A DNA stretch of 64,000 bases, from assembly GCA_946807835.1 (NCBI GenBank), contig OX327695.1, positions 21,496,501 through 21,560,500 on the forward strand. The letters are read 5' to 3'. Shown here piece after piece: positions 10,187 through 20,871 of this stretch. The position numbers and the translations under genes were made by a program. The notes beneath the pieces are model-generated. The model was not told the origin of the DNA. It did not search any database and saw only the letters and a list, made by a program, of their open reading frames with translations. The first letter of the stretch is position 1; each line of letters opens with the position of its first letter. This DNA is from Ailanthus altissimus (taxonomy: Eukaryota > Streptophyta > Magnoliopsida > Sapindales > Simaroubaceae).

Positions 10187-12710
10187 TGTAATACCCCAAA
10201 ATTTAATTTATTTTGATTAAATTTATTAGTCAAAGAAATGAAAGAATTTGATTGGTTGAAAAAGTGTTAGTATAGTATAAGTGTTTTGCATGGATTAAAA
10301 CCTATGCTATTAAAACTTTTTCAACACTTGGACCAATGATATTGTGCCAACAATTTAAATGAAATTTACTAGAATTAGTTCGATTTGAATTAGATTTTTT
10401 ATTTAGTTTAGTTATGAATAATTCTTAGAATTTTTGGACCAATCAAATGCCACCATTTCTAACTAATGACCTTTTTGTAATTTTGAATTTAGTTGGGGGT
10501 ATTTTTAGAAAGAAAAATAAATGCTATAAAAGGGAGAATAGTATTGAAAAATGAGACATTTGAGACACTTTGGTCGTCCCCCCTTTTTGTTTTATCATCA
10601 AATTTTCAATTGTTATCCTTTAAAATCTAGCCAAATTCTAATTTTCCTTCACAAATTAAGCCCCCAGACCCCATAATTAAACCATTATCCATCAAGTTTC
10701 AAGGATCAATTTTAAGTTCTAAGGTGTTATTCAAGGTGAGTTAATGCTAAAAATTCTATTGAATATGAATTTAGGGTTTTAAGGGTTAATAGATGAAATA
10801 ACCATGTAGAATTAGGGATTTGTACATTTAATTTGGTAAATTAGAATTTTATTCATTATTTGTGTATTTTGGTAAAAATTAAGCTGAAAGCTTGGCCAAG
10901 GATAGCCAAGGGAAGGGGAAGGAGAAGAAGTGAGTCACAATTGGAGGAATTGAGCATTTAAGGTTGGTGTACATTTTAGATTGAAACTTAAATTTTTACT
11001 TTAGAAAATTTAGTGTATATTTATGTGATTCAATAATATGATAGATGAGTATGTTGAACTATGACATTGAGTTTATAATTATATTATTTCTAAATGAATT
11101 AAATACGTTTTGAATATTGGATATTAAATGATGGTCAAAATTGAAAAAAATTGGGCATAAATATGAATTTTGAGAAAAATATGACTTGTATGAGAATTCT
11201 GGAAAACAATATGGACTAATGCATAAATATTTAAAAAATTTAGGTCTTTATGTGAATTATTATGAAATTAGAACTTATATATGACTTTTTGAAGAAATTT
11301 GGGTCTATAAGTAAAAAATGAGAAAATTTTAGGCTTAATTGTTAAATCTGTAAAATTTGAAACTTATTTGGGTATTTTGAATATTTTGGATCTATATGAA
11401 ACTTTTGAAACATTTGAGCTCATGTGTAAAATTTTGAAAAAATTTGGGCACAAAAGTAAATAGTTAAAAAATTTGGGCCTATTTATAATCAAAAAAATTG
11501 AGTAAATGTGAATTTGTATAATAATGATAATAATAATAATAATAAATTTGTGTTAGAATGAATTTAAAAGAATTTAATGTATTAATAATATTATCGAGAC
11601 GCCTTAAGTAAACGTGAACATTGGTAGGGGAGGATTGATAGTTGGCATGTTAATAGGGTATTATAGCAGTGGTGTCCTATTTGCTTGTTTGATGACACTG
11701 CTTTGTGTATCTGATCTATTATCTGTTCTGATCTGTTTTGAATTTGGTAGGTAGTCACTGAGTGGCCGATGCCGAATTACTATCTAATATCTGTTAACCC
11801 ATTAACCAATTCATGGTATGGTGTCAATGTTTATTTTGGGCGCCTACTTGAATTAATTGTAATTTATTAAAATATTTAATAAATGAATTAATTAAATTAT
11901 AAATATAATATGTGTATATATATTTTTTAATTAATTGAAATGAGAAATTGAATAATATTTTGATTTAATGAATTGATTAATTGATAAATTTTGATTTATT
12001 ATGATATATGGCGAAATTGGTTATTATTAAAAATTTCATTGTTTATATATATGGTTTGTTTGCAAAAAGGTAATAAAATATTATTATACTGTTTTAACTT
12101 TTGTGTACACCCACTAAATCGTTGTGTTTAGCACGTTAAATTTATTATGCGCTAATAGTAGAGTTACCGTCCCTAAAGACTGAAAAGTGAATCTTTCTAT
12201 AGCAACTCAGAGTCGCTCATATTCTCTATATACATATATTTATATTTGATAGATATTTTATTTGTTTATAAACTGTTGTATATTATATTATTGACATTAA
12301 TTGTATGTAAGTGTATATATATATTTCCTTAGAATTGTTTTCTTTAAAATTATGATGATATATGATATTTGTTTTGATAATGTGTTAGATTTGAATTAGT
12401 TTGGTGAAGGCTTGATGTATTTAAATTGCAATATAGGTTGTCGATATTTGTTTAAAAAAAAAAAAGTTAGTTGAGAATTGAAAATAAGATTGAGAATATT
12501 TTCTTTTATCATAGATAGTGAAAAATCTAATTTTTAAAGGAGACTTTGTCAATTTTTTCCTATAAATGTTTATTTCATAAAAAAGAATTAAAAAAATTTA
12601 AGTGTATTTTTGATAAGTTTGAATAATTGTTTATTATTGTTTATGCTAAAGGCTATCGTAGCATCTTATGATCTCGTGTCTCAATGAGAAACGGGTAATG
12701 AAGTGTTATA
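10187..12710 (+). repeat. 3' LTR of the Tekay-like element
   Basis: It starts TGTAATACCCC at 10187 and ends AAGTGTTATA at 12710, opposite GAGTGTTACA at 1070 in the left LTR. Length is about 2.52 kb. Positions 11638-12710 match 1-1070. The final CA has decayed to TA. The left flank is outside the window, so the target duplication cannot be checked. Confidence 0.9.
11140..11500. repeat. Degenerate 30-40 bp minisatellite inside the 3' LTR
   Basis: About ten diverged units share the pattern AAAATTTGGG(C/T)CTAT followed by A(T/A)GTGAATTTTGA. They follow one another through the LTR middle. The corresponding part of the left LTR is outside the window. I see no coding capacity. Confidence 0.55.
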
Positions 12711-12716
12711 TTTATA

Positions 12717-13115
12717 ATGAACATTGATACAACCATTAATACAAAGACACAATTTATTAGACTATGGCTTATCATTAGGCCTTACAAATACTGGGGGGAT
12801 GTAAAAATTGTTGAGGTAGAGGCCATCGGGGTAGGATTGCAAGTGGTTAAAGAGCTTAAATTGCAGTTAGTTTCAGTAAAGTGTAATACAAAAACTATAG
12901 TCAAACTGGTACGAGGGGTCTTTGTAATATTGTAAGAAAATTAAATGGGTGGTAGAAGATATAAAATAACAACTTTTGGACATACGCTAATGTAGAATCA
13001 GCTTTGCTTTAAGAACTTGTAATATAATAGCTCACCAATTAGCCAAATTGGCACTACAAAGCTCACATGTAAAATTTGGTTGAAAAGTTTTAGAGCTCTC
13101 TAATTTAATGAATAT
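12717..13115 (+). pseudogene. RVT_3 (RNase-H-like) domain relic
   Basis: The short frame contains VEVEAIGVGLQVVKELKLQLVSV, which resembles the 'E..A...GL..A..LGL..V.VE.DS' heart of the plant RVT_3 domain. Downstream, in broken frame, is FRTCNIIAHQLAKLAL, like the domain's 'R.CN.VAH.LAK.A' C-terminal motif, then text like the usual tail. This domain ends LINE pol proteins and also occurs in many plant 'putative ribonuclease H' genes. Stops and the loss of the first catalytic half make it a fragment. The host element or gene cannot be told from what remains. Confidence 0.6.
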
Positions 13116-13474
13116 TCCATTTCAAAAAAAAAAAACTGTTTTCTCATTTAAAAGCTTAAAATTTATGTAATAAATTGTTATAAAAATAGATAATATCAAG
13201 AATATTTTCAAGGTAAGACTTCATTTTACTAATATCCACTAATTTAAAAAATATGTAATAATACCTATTTGTTAAAGAATATTTTGTTAAAGTTAACAAA
13301 AAAATAGTAATATTGTCATTTTAATCCAAACACCTCTTATTTTATATTCAAACACTCTGATCTCAGTATCCAAACACCCTTTTTCTTATATCTTGATAAC
13401 TTTATCCATGTATCCAATCACTCTTATCCATGTATTTAAATATATCTTAAAAATCTTTAAAAAATTTCTTTTAA
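13116..13474. other. AT-rich spacer, no gene seen
   Basis: The stretch has poly-A, AT-rich sequence and several imperfect copies of a CCATGTATCCAA-like phrase at 13370-13440. About 45 bp at 13130-13175 (CTCATTTAAAAGCTTAAA) match the start of the BAHD upstream block at about 58212. Confidence 0.5.
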
Positions 13475-13835
13475 AAAGAAATACTGATAGATTTCTTTAA
13501 TTTAACTTAATTATTAAAATATCCTCTTATTTTAAAAAATACTTTGAAAATCCTCGTTTGTTAGTGTTTACTCTTTTTTTTAGAGAATTTTTTTAATAGT
13601 CTAAAATTATAATTTTACCCATGTATCATTACACGTGTATTTAATAATATATTTAATAAATTATAAAAATTCTATTTTATCCTTATTTATTTATAAAATA
13701 AAAAATCCAAAATACCCTCACCTCCTTCTTTAATCTCTATTCTTCCCTCTAAAAAAAAAAAAAAAAACTGTTCGTTAGGCCAGGAAAAGGCTGCTCTATT
13801 GAGAACTAAATATGTGCTCTTTTTCTTCTTGTGGG
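13475..13835 (+). repeat. Left terminal inverted repeat of the Pack-MULE-like element
   Basis: It aligns base by base, with gaps, to the reverse complement of 14640-14926. The outer limit is uncertain by about 20 bp because similarity fades gradually. Confidence 0.7.
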
Positions 13836-13879
13836 ACTTGCATCAACTTGTTTATACCAAAACCACTTATATCAAAACT

Positions 13880-14038
13880 ACATGCACCATCAACAGGAGG
13901 CTTCGACGGGTGTTTGATATAATCAAAGACATAGACCTGTGCACTATCAGTCTTGGTTGCAATAATAAAAAGGATTTGAGGCATATAAGGAGTTCGGTTG
14001 ACCTCTCCATCACGGTTTATTTGTTGAATTATTTGGAC
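13880..14038 (-). pseudogene. MSI1-like: Captured fragment of an MSI1-type WD40 histone chaperone gene
   Basis: The minus-strand frame reads VQIIQQINRDGEVNR, PYMPQ, FIIATKT, VYVFDYIKHPSKPP and DGAC. This matches the N-terminal WD40 region of plant MSI1 (RbAp46/48 family), a subunit of CAF-1 and PRC2. Only about 53 residues of a roughly 420-residue protein are present. The codons before VQIIQQ look like an intron end (acceptor TTGCAAG), so the capture was from genomic DNA, not cDNA. After DGAC the family text (normally a proline-leucine rich stretch and the next WD repeat) is lost. It lies between the inverted arms of a transposon and should have no WD40 function; an antisense transcript effect is only conceivable. 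Confidence 0.85.
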
Positions 14039-14639
14039 TTGCAATGGAAGACATACTTTGACAATTGTCAAAGGTTCCTTACTAACATGTATGAATCAAG
14101 AATCGTTTCTATTATATAAATTCAACAATTAGGTGCAACAAATTTAAACTATAATCTTGGATTAGAAAAAGTGATAAAAAAAAAAAAACATTATAATGCA
14201 ATAAATTTATGCAAACCTATTAGTAAAGGCAACTCTAATTAAAGTAGGCCAATATTGTTATTCTTCGAGAAACTAAGAGGGGGGTCCATTGATAGAAAAA
14301 TAGTGAGTACTTTGTGGGGTTATAAACATAAAGAAAGGATACGTTTTCCTTCTCTTGGGAGATTTGGGGGAACTGTTATTAATGTGAAATATTAAAGTAG
14401 TTAGGATTGTTGATGCTATAGGAGGAGAGTTCTCAATCTGTATCAGAGTAAATGAAGATATTAATTGATGGCTTTTCAGGTGTTTATGGCCCCTAATTAT
14501 CTGTATGTGAGAGAGAGAGAGAGAGAGAGCTTTTTTGGAGGAACTAGCAGGTATGTATGGTCTTTGTGCTCTACGTTGGTGTGTAAGAGGAGATTTCAAT
14601 CCAGTCCGTTTTGTTTCAAAAAATCAAGTGGGGCGGAGA

Positions 14640-14926
14640 GACAAGAAGAAAAAGAGCACAAATTTGGTTCTAATTGGAGCAGTCTTTTCCTGGTCTAATT
14701 TTGAGAATTTTTTAAGAAAGAATAATAGATATTAAAAAAAGGAGGTGAGAGTATTTTTAATTTTTTTTATAAATAAATAAGGATAAAATAAAATTTTTAA
14801 TTAATTAAATATTTTATTAAATACATGCATAACGATAAACACTAACGATAGGTCTTTAAAATATTTTTAAAAATAAAAAAATATTTTAAATACTTAAATC
14901 AAATTGAAGGTCCATAAGTAATTTTT
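14640..14926 (-). repeat. Right terminal inverted repeat of the Pack-MULE-like element
   Basis: The inner part (AAGAAAAAGAGCACAAATTT, then TTGGAGCAGTCTTTTCCTGG) mirrors 13785-13835, and the outer part mirrors 13475-13745. The two arms have diverged by small indels and poly-A/T length changes. Confidence 0.7.
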
Positions 14927-16420
14927 TTTATTATTATTATTCTTCAAACCCTAATATACTTCATGAGTTCTCCATCTCACGCATCATCTCTTCACCATAT
15001 CACACAGTTTCTATCTCCATACTAAAATGCTTCCTAGATCGGCCATAAATTCTTTGCTTTTGTGCAAACGACCAAGTGGGACTTGAGATGGACCACACGA
15101 CTTACTTCCTACCATCAGTGAAAAATAAAAATTTAAGCCCATCATGCCACAATGGAAAGATTTGCTCACGGGTACAATGGTAATAATCCCATCGATTCTT
15201 GTTTGCTTAAAATTTTCAGCATAATATTGCGAATTGGAATTTCTTTTCTTCGTATAATACTCTTTCATTTAAAAGAAATTCCAGCTCTTGCCTTTAAATT
15301 AAAGGTGGGTTAAAAAAAAAAGGGTAATTGAAACACAAAATCGAACTAGTCGATTTAGTTCGATTCGATTTAATTTTTTTTAAAAAAAAATTAATTAGTC
15401 TAATTGTGTTTCAATTCAATTTTTTTTAAAAAAATTAAAAAATCAAAAAAATTAAATTAAAAAAATTTATAATTTAAAATAAAAATATTAAACTAGACCG
15501 AATAAAAAAAAATTAATTTAATTTTTTAATAAAAAATTAATTTTAATTTTATTTATTAAAAAAATTGATCGTGTCCACCCCAATTTAAAACCATGTCCGC
15601 TTCATTCCCGGCATTTTTAAATCAGTTCCCTGGTCTCATCACGCGATCTCCACAAAAGCAATGGCAAATTTAAATAGAAAAATATAAGCCCCAAACTTCT
15701 TAGACCGTGCAATTGCTTTCAAAAGTGTCGATTGCATCATCGAGGACACTACAACTTCAGAATTGAAGTGGAAAATTACAGTCTGCAATAAATTAGATAA
15801 TTTGTATTCATGTTAATGAGCATGGAAATTCGTTTTAAGCTTGCTGACAGCCAAAAAAATTTAAAATAAAATTTCACTTTTATTTTTTAATTTATTTTTT
15901 ATTTAAAATTAATTGGTTAATGTGTTGGATTAATATACCTATGCTAAATGAACCAAAAAAATATTATTGACTTCTAAAAAAAAAGTTAAAAAAATTTAAA
16001 GGCATTTTTGTAATATAATATTAATTTACTCAAAAATATATATAAGCTAAATAATTTAACTGCTGAAAAAATCAGTTTTTTTTAATAGGAAATGATGCAT
16101 CTAATATGCCGTGTCAGAATAAAATAATCATATTATTGTTTTTCGTGATTTAATAAAAATTATGTTATCTCTTACGAGTATTATTTACTTATTTTACATA
16201 TTAATTAATATTAAATATTACCTTAAAAAAAATTCCAGATAATATCCTGAAGAAAAAGGTGCCCGATTCTGTCTCATATCAACAAGTTTATTTGTCCCAA
16301 AAATGAAAGTTCTGAATATTTAAAATAAACGATTGAGCAAAGATTAAAGTTAACAAAAATTTTAATTCTTTTATTGTTAAGGTATGATAACCTCTCATTC
16401 TTAAAAAAAAAAAAATTGTA
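14927..16420. other. AT-rich intergenic region, no gene recognised
   Basis: It has long poly-A/poly-T runs and no coding similarity that I can name on either strand. At 16243-16275 the phrase AAAAAGGTGCCCGATTCTGT matches the BAHD upstream block near 58253. A short complex-sequence island at 14990-15290 is unrecognised. Confidence 0.5.
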
Positions 16421-16424
16421 GAAA

Positions 16425-18893
16425 TTATATTAAAAAAATTAGATGATTACGACTTGGGAAAAGAGATGTTATTACAATTCAAAAATATTTTTTAAAAATG
16501 CAAACAAAACATATAAGATTTTTCTTTAGTATAAAATTGGATGAAGAAGGTAGATTAAAAAGTATTTTTTTGAGAAGATTCAAGAAGTAGGGCAATTTAT
16601 AAAGATTTTGAAGATGTTATTATATTTGATACCACATATCTAACAAATAAATATGACATTCTATTCACTCCTTTTTTAAGAGTTAATTATTATAGTCAAT
16701 CAAAATTGTTAGAATGTGGCTTGATTTCATGCGAAGATATTGAGACATTTGAAGAAGGTTGGTATGACATGATTTTTAAATATAATCTAATCGACAATAA
16801 TTGGTTGACTAGTTTGTACGATGAGAGATATTATTGATTATCATATTTTGTGAAAAGTGATTTTTATGCAAAAATGTCAACTACTCAACATAGTGAGAGT
16901 ATCAATGCATTTTTTTATGGATATGTTAACTCATAAACAACTTTGAAATAATTTGTAAAACAATATGATAGTGCATTGTGAAGTAAAGTTGAAAAAGAAA
17001 GTATAGTAGATGCAAAGTTTTTTTTCAAGAACTTTCATGTGTAATAATATATAAGATAGAAAAACAAATTCGAAAGATTTACACAATTATCAAGTTTTAA
17101 AAATTTCAACCAAAGTTAATAAGTAAAATATATTGTGAATTACTTCATCTCGTGGATTTAGAATATGAAATTAGAGAAGATGTCGTAATTGGAGAAGGTA
17201 AAATAAAATTTTATTTTAAAGTTTCATTACAAAAAGAAAATTGTGAAGTTAGTTGTAGTTATAAAATATTTGAATTTAAAGGAATACTTTGTAGACATGC
17301 TATTACAGTGTTAATATGTGTGAGAATATTGATTAAAATTATCGGGATATGATTTAGAGAGCAAGTTAAATGTGTAGGGTATGCAAGGATCGAAGACGGA
17401 CGTGAAAAGAGACGAAAGACACAAGGGTCGGTGCCCAAGTGTGGGCGCCATGGCCCTAGAACAGAACTTAAGAGCTGCGACGCCTAAACGGGAGCCCCAA
17501 TGCCACAGCGCCCAGTGTGAGGAGGGTTTTCTCATTTTGAATCAACTTATTTCGTTTCCCAATATTTTCAGGACTCCCTAATACGATTATCACACTTTAG
17601 AGTAAATCTATGACATTTTAAAGTCTATATAAAGACTCTCTATTAACTTATAACTTAGTAATCTTTGAAGAAATTTTTATGATTAAAAATATATTTTATG
17701 ATTTTTAGTGAGAGAAAATTCCTTAATTGTAAGAGAGAGTGTTTTCTTTGTGATGCTTTCTTATAAAAGACATACTTTTGTGAGTATCTTCTGATTCAAT
17801 AATAAAAGTGAGTGATCTTGATTCGCTGTAAATGTAGGCAAGTTGCTGAATCACGTAAATTCTCTGTGTTCTTCTTCTACCTTTTTTTCTTTAGTTCCTT
17901 AATTACTTATTTTGTACTATATTACTTGAATTATATTACTTGTTTGTGTACTTCCGCTTCAACAATACGCAATGATATAATTTTAATTTTAGAGAAGTAT
18001 ATTTTACGAAGATGGAGAAAAGATGTGCGAAGGTGTCATATTAAAATGAAAATCAGTTATGATGCATGGAGTTCTATAGTTGAACAAATGTGATATGAAA
18101 AAATGTGTAGTACTTTTACTAAGATTACAAATATGGTTCAAGAGAACGAAAAAAATTGTAATAATGTATTGAATTTGATTTATAGTGCGTTAGAAGAATT
18201 GCCAAAGAATGTAAGTAATCAAAGTTGTAACACTAATTTTGATGGTACAATAATTAAGACCCCAAATATAATTGATCAAATAACAACCGGAGGTAAAGGT
18301 CGTCCACTTTATAAAAGAAAGCACTTTATAATTTAAAAAAAAATCAAGACCAAAGAAAAAGAAAGTTTTATCTTATAAAAATATAGAAGTAAGTAAAAAA
18401 ATACTTAAGTGTATTACCTTTCAAACTATTTATACATTTTTAAATTTTTTTACTAAATTTATAGAAAATACAAACAAGTGGTCCATCATCTTTTGAAGTG
18501 CCTAATGAAATTTCAACACAAAAGAGCAATACCATGATGGTATGTGTCTTGTGTAATTAAACCTATTACTATTTTGTTATAGTTTAAATTACATTTATTG
18601 TTTGGGATATGATTTACTATCTTCATAGGTATATTCTTACCTGAATCAATTGTTTAGGTATATTCTTATTCGAATCAATTGTCTGGTAGTGGTATTTATC
18701 CTTTTTGGAGTTATGATTCTTATATGGTAAATGTAATTAAATTTATTAATTTATTTATGTCTATCTATTTTTTATTTTCATGCATCTTGATAATATTTTT
18801 TTCACAACAGCAACAACAAACAATCTATCAACGTGTTAATAATGTGTCTTATATTTCATTAAGAATTACTTATAAAAGATTTTCATTATAAGT
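16425..18893 (+). pseudogene. FAR1/FRS-like (MULE-derived transcription factor) pseudogene 1
   Basis: Readable pieces, in order: YFLKMQ-type entry near 16470, LDEEGRLKSIF, FDTTYLTNKYDI, RVNYYSQSKLLECGLISCEDIETF, then WYDMIFKYNLIDNNWLTSLYDERYY, STTQHSESINAFF, and at 17152-17316 a SWIM zinc-finger end (CSYKIFEFKGILCRHAITVL). After a solo LTR, the text goes on with RNDIILILEKYILRRWRKDV and, with introns kept, KGRPLYKRKHF, QTSGPSSFEVPNEIS, YSYSNQLSGSGIYPFW and QQQTIYQRVNN. FAR1/FHY3 proteins are transcription factors derived from MULE transposases. The central part between ETFEEG and WYDMIF, where the family has the rest of the transposase core, is deleted. No N-terminal FAR1 DNA-binding domain is seen. 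Several stops are present. Confidence 0.85.
17317..17964 (+). mobile_element. Solo LTR, Ty1/copia-like, inside FAR1 pseudogene 1
   Basis: The paralogue at 28016-28040 reads straight through (ACAGTGTTAATACGCAACGA), whereas here about 648 bp intervene. The insert starts TGTGTGAGAATATTG, ends CTTCCGCTTCAACA, and is bordered by AATA on both sides (17313-17316 and 17964-17967 by overlap), so the duplication is short or partly decayed. It has a TATA box (TATATAAA near 17626) and the CTTCCGCTTCAACA ending common in copia LTRs. No internal retrotransposon sequence is present. Confidence 0.75.
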
Positions 18894-19169
18894 TTTTGAT
18901 AATTATTTCAACAAAATAGTAGAGATATTGATCATAGTGTGATCAGAAGGAACAAAACAAATATAACGAAGTGGATTTGATTATTTTAATTGATTATATT
19001 TTTAATTTTTTTGAAAGAATAATTTTAATAATTTAAATTTAGACTATTTATACCTATTTTGTGTTGATGATGTTATTAATTTTTTTCTTATAAAATTTAA
19101 ATACGTTAATATTTATATCATTATTGATAATACATAACTTGTTATAACCACTCAATTTAATACCAAAAT

Positions 19170-19566
19170 ATGAACAGAAAGCTATCAGACAAGAAGACCA
19201 AGTCATGTTATGTCTGACATGCTGTATAATAATTGTAAACAGGCCAACTCATCACCCAATACCAAACCTGGAATTAGATCCACATGTTTAAATTGTGGCA
19301 ACAGCAGCTTCACTGGCACCTCAAAATATCCAGAAGCAGAGTGGAAAATCTGAGACTACCAGTTGCAAAGGAAATTGAGAAATTCGAAGTAAAATAACCT
19401 CGCTTGCTTATTAAACCATTCCCATACTACAAATTGTCCTAGGATACTCGTTGTAAGTATTTTTTATTTTCATTTATATTTTAGTTATTAAATCATTATT
19501 TAGTTCATTTTTTGACAATCATACATATAGGTTTTAAAGGCGTCTAAAGTAATAAAGAATTTTACT
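19170..19566 (+). promoter_or_regulatory. Upstream region and leader of the BAHD gene, shared by three loci
   Basis: The block from GAACAGAAAGCTATC (19171) through CCAACTCATCACCCAATACC to the start codon is repeated at 29664-29795 (no gene follows) and 58335-58710 (before the BAHD pseudogene). Near 19410 the text CTTATTAAACCATTCCC stands where the pseudogene copy has CTATATATTAAACC, so a TATA box may be degraded here. A possible 5'-UTR intron runs from GTAAGTATTT (about 19452) to CATATAG before GTTTTAAAGG (about 19530). These promoter readings are inference. Confidence 0.55.
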
Positions 19567-20871
19567 ATGGCAAGCTTTCGCATCATCTCAAGCAGTACAG
19601 TCTATGCAGCAGCAAATCACAAGGAACCAAAGCTCAAGATTGACTTAACCCCATGGGATCTTCAGCTTCTCCAAGTGGATTACATCCAGAAAGGACTTCT
19701 CTTCCACAAACCTCCAGTCCAGGACAACTTCATCCACCACCTTAAGACCTCCCTTTCGCGTACGCTGGACTTTTTTCCCCCACTTGTTGGTCGCCTAGCT
19801 GTCACTGAACACGAGGATAACTCAATCTCCTTCTTTATCAACTGCAACAATGATGGAGCCGAGTTTGTTCATGCTGCTGCAGAAGGAGTTTCTGTTGCTG
19901 ATATCACTGAACCTCTTTATGTTCCTAAAATTGTTTACTCCTTTTTCCCACTCGATGGAATTAGGAACTATGAGGGTACCTCTAAGCCATTGCTTTCAGT
20001 GCAAGTGACTGAGCTTGTAGATGGCATCTTCATTGCTTGCTCCATAAATCATTCAGTTGTTGATGGCTCGTCTTTTTGGCATTTCTTCAATTCTTGGTCT
20101 GAAATCTCCCAAGGTTTTGATTCTATATCCAAACTTCCTGTTCTTCAACGTTGGTTTCTTCATGATTCTGATTGCCCCACTCACATTCCTCCATTGAAGC
20201 AACTCTCCTATACGTTTACTCCACCACCTTTGCAACAAAGATTTTTTCACTTTACAAAGGAAAACATTGGGAAACTCAAAGCCAAAGCCAGTGATGAAAC
20301 TGGCAACAACAAAATCTCCTCCCTTCAAGCACTCTTATCTCATATTTGGCGATCTGCTATTCGTAATAAATCTCTTGATTCTAATGAAGAAATCAAATAC
20401 CTACTCCTAATAGGTACTCGGCCAAGATTGCAGCCACCTCTGCCGCAAGAATATTTTGGAAATGCAGTTCAAACTGGGACTGTGACAATGAAAGCAAAAG
20501 ACCAACTTGAGGAAGGGTTAGGTTATGTGGCATTGCAAATGAACAAGATGATTGCTATGTACACAGAAGAAAAGATAAGGAACTTCTTAGAGTCCTGGAG
20601 AGAAAGCCCTCGTCTGCTAACAATGGAAGGCATGATAAGGAATAGTTTCACTACAGGCAGTTCGCCGAGATTCAATGTTTATGGTAATGATTTTGGGTGG
20701 GGAAAACCTATTACTGTAAGAAGTGGTCCAGGTAATAAGTTTGATGGGAAGATTACTGTATTCTCTGGCGTGGAACAAGGAAGTATTGACATTGAAGCTT
20801 GTCTTTTGCCCGAGACATTACAGGCTATGGGAAATGATGCTGAGTTCATGGATGCTGTCAGCAATATTTAG
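19567..20871 (+). CDS. BAHD (HXXXD-type) acyltransferase, At3g50280-like
   Basis: An uninterrupted 434-residue frame without introns. The catalytic HSVVD motif lies at residues 162-166 and the structural DFGWG motif at 375-379. Length fits the family (about 430-460). The start MASFRIISSSTVYAA and the early KIDLTPWDLQLL are typical of the plant 'uncharacterized acetyltransferase At3g50280' branch. BAHD enzymes are cytosolic and move an acyl group from acyl-CoA to an alcohol or amine of specialised metabolites; His162 would be the general base. The substrate cannot be told. There is no signal peptide or membrane segment. It is the only intact host gene in the window. A pseudogene paralogue is at 58711-60039, and its upstream block is duplicated twice more. 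The 'acetyltransferase' label in databases is by homology only. Confidence 0.95.
   Translation: MASFRIISSSTVYAAANHKEPKLKIDLTPWDLQLLQVDYIQKGLLFHKPPVQDNFIHHLKTSLSRTLDFFPPLVGRLAVTEHEDNSISFFINCNNDGAEFVHAAAEGVSVADITEPLYVPKIVYSFFPLDGIRNYEGTSKPLLSVQVTELVDGIFIACSINHSVVDGSSFWHFFNSWSEISQGFDSISKLPVLQRWFLHDSDCPTHIPPLKQLSYTFTPPPLQQRFFHFTKENIGKLKAKASDETGNNKISSLQALLSHIWRSAIRNKSLDSNEEIKYLLLIGTRPRLQPPLPQEYFGNAVQTGTVTMKAKDQLEEGLGYVALQMNKMIAMYTEEKIRNFLESWRESPRLLTMEGMIRNSFTTGSSPRFNVYGNDFGWGKPITVRSGPGNKFDGKITVFSGVEQGSIDIEACLLPETLQAMGNDAEFMDAVSNI

Larger units (their letters stand above)
1..12710 (+). mobile_element. Tekay-like Ty3/gypsy retrotransposon, decayed, left end outside window
   Basis: The order is LTR, primer site, gag with zinc knuckle, protease, RT, RNase H, integrase, C-terminal chromodomain-like tail, polypurine tract, LTR. 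The left LTR is only partly in the window: position 1 aligns with about 11638 in the right LTR. The LTRs are about 2.5 kb, start TGTAATACCCC and are followed by an initiator-tRNA-Met type primer site. Long LTRs plus the C-terminal VKVLWRNH..ATWE motif point to the Tekay/Del chromovirus lineage (known of the family; the lineage call is inference). Every domain has stops or frameshifts, so the copy is dead. A nested pair of solo LTRs occupies 4690-9017. Confidence 0.9.
13475..14926. mobile_element. Long-TIR element carrying a host gene fragment (Pack-MULE-like)
   Basis: The two ends are inverted copies of each other. Clear matching blocks are CTTTAATTTAACTTAATTAT against CTTCAATTTGATTTAAGTAT, GTTAGTGTTTA, TTTTATCCTTATTTATTTATAAA, CCTCACCTCCTT, and the inner AAGAAAAAGAGCACA..TTTGGTTCTAATTGGAGCAG block. 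Arms are roughly 13475-13835 and 14640-14926. The interior is about 800 bp and holds an antisense MSI1-like exon piece. Long TIRs with a captured gene fragment are the hallmark of Pack-MULEs (family knowledge). I could not fix the exact ends or a 9 bp duplication, so the superfamily is an inference. Confidence 0.7.

Noticed and set aside
14273..14735. Frames at 14273-14735 as a gene
   Set aside because: They overlap a GA microsatellite and the inner inverted repeat of the Pack-MULE-like element.
20053..20328. Minus-strand frames inside the BAHD genes (also 20679-20864, 58789-58995, 59566-60055)
   Set aside because: They are antisense shadows of the conserved acyltransferase coding sequence.
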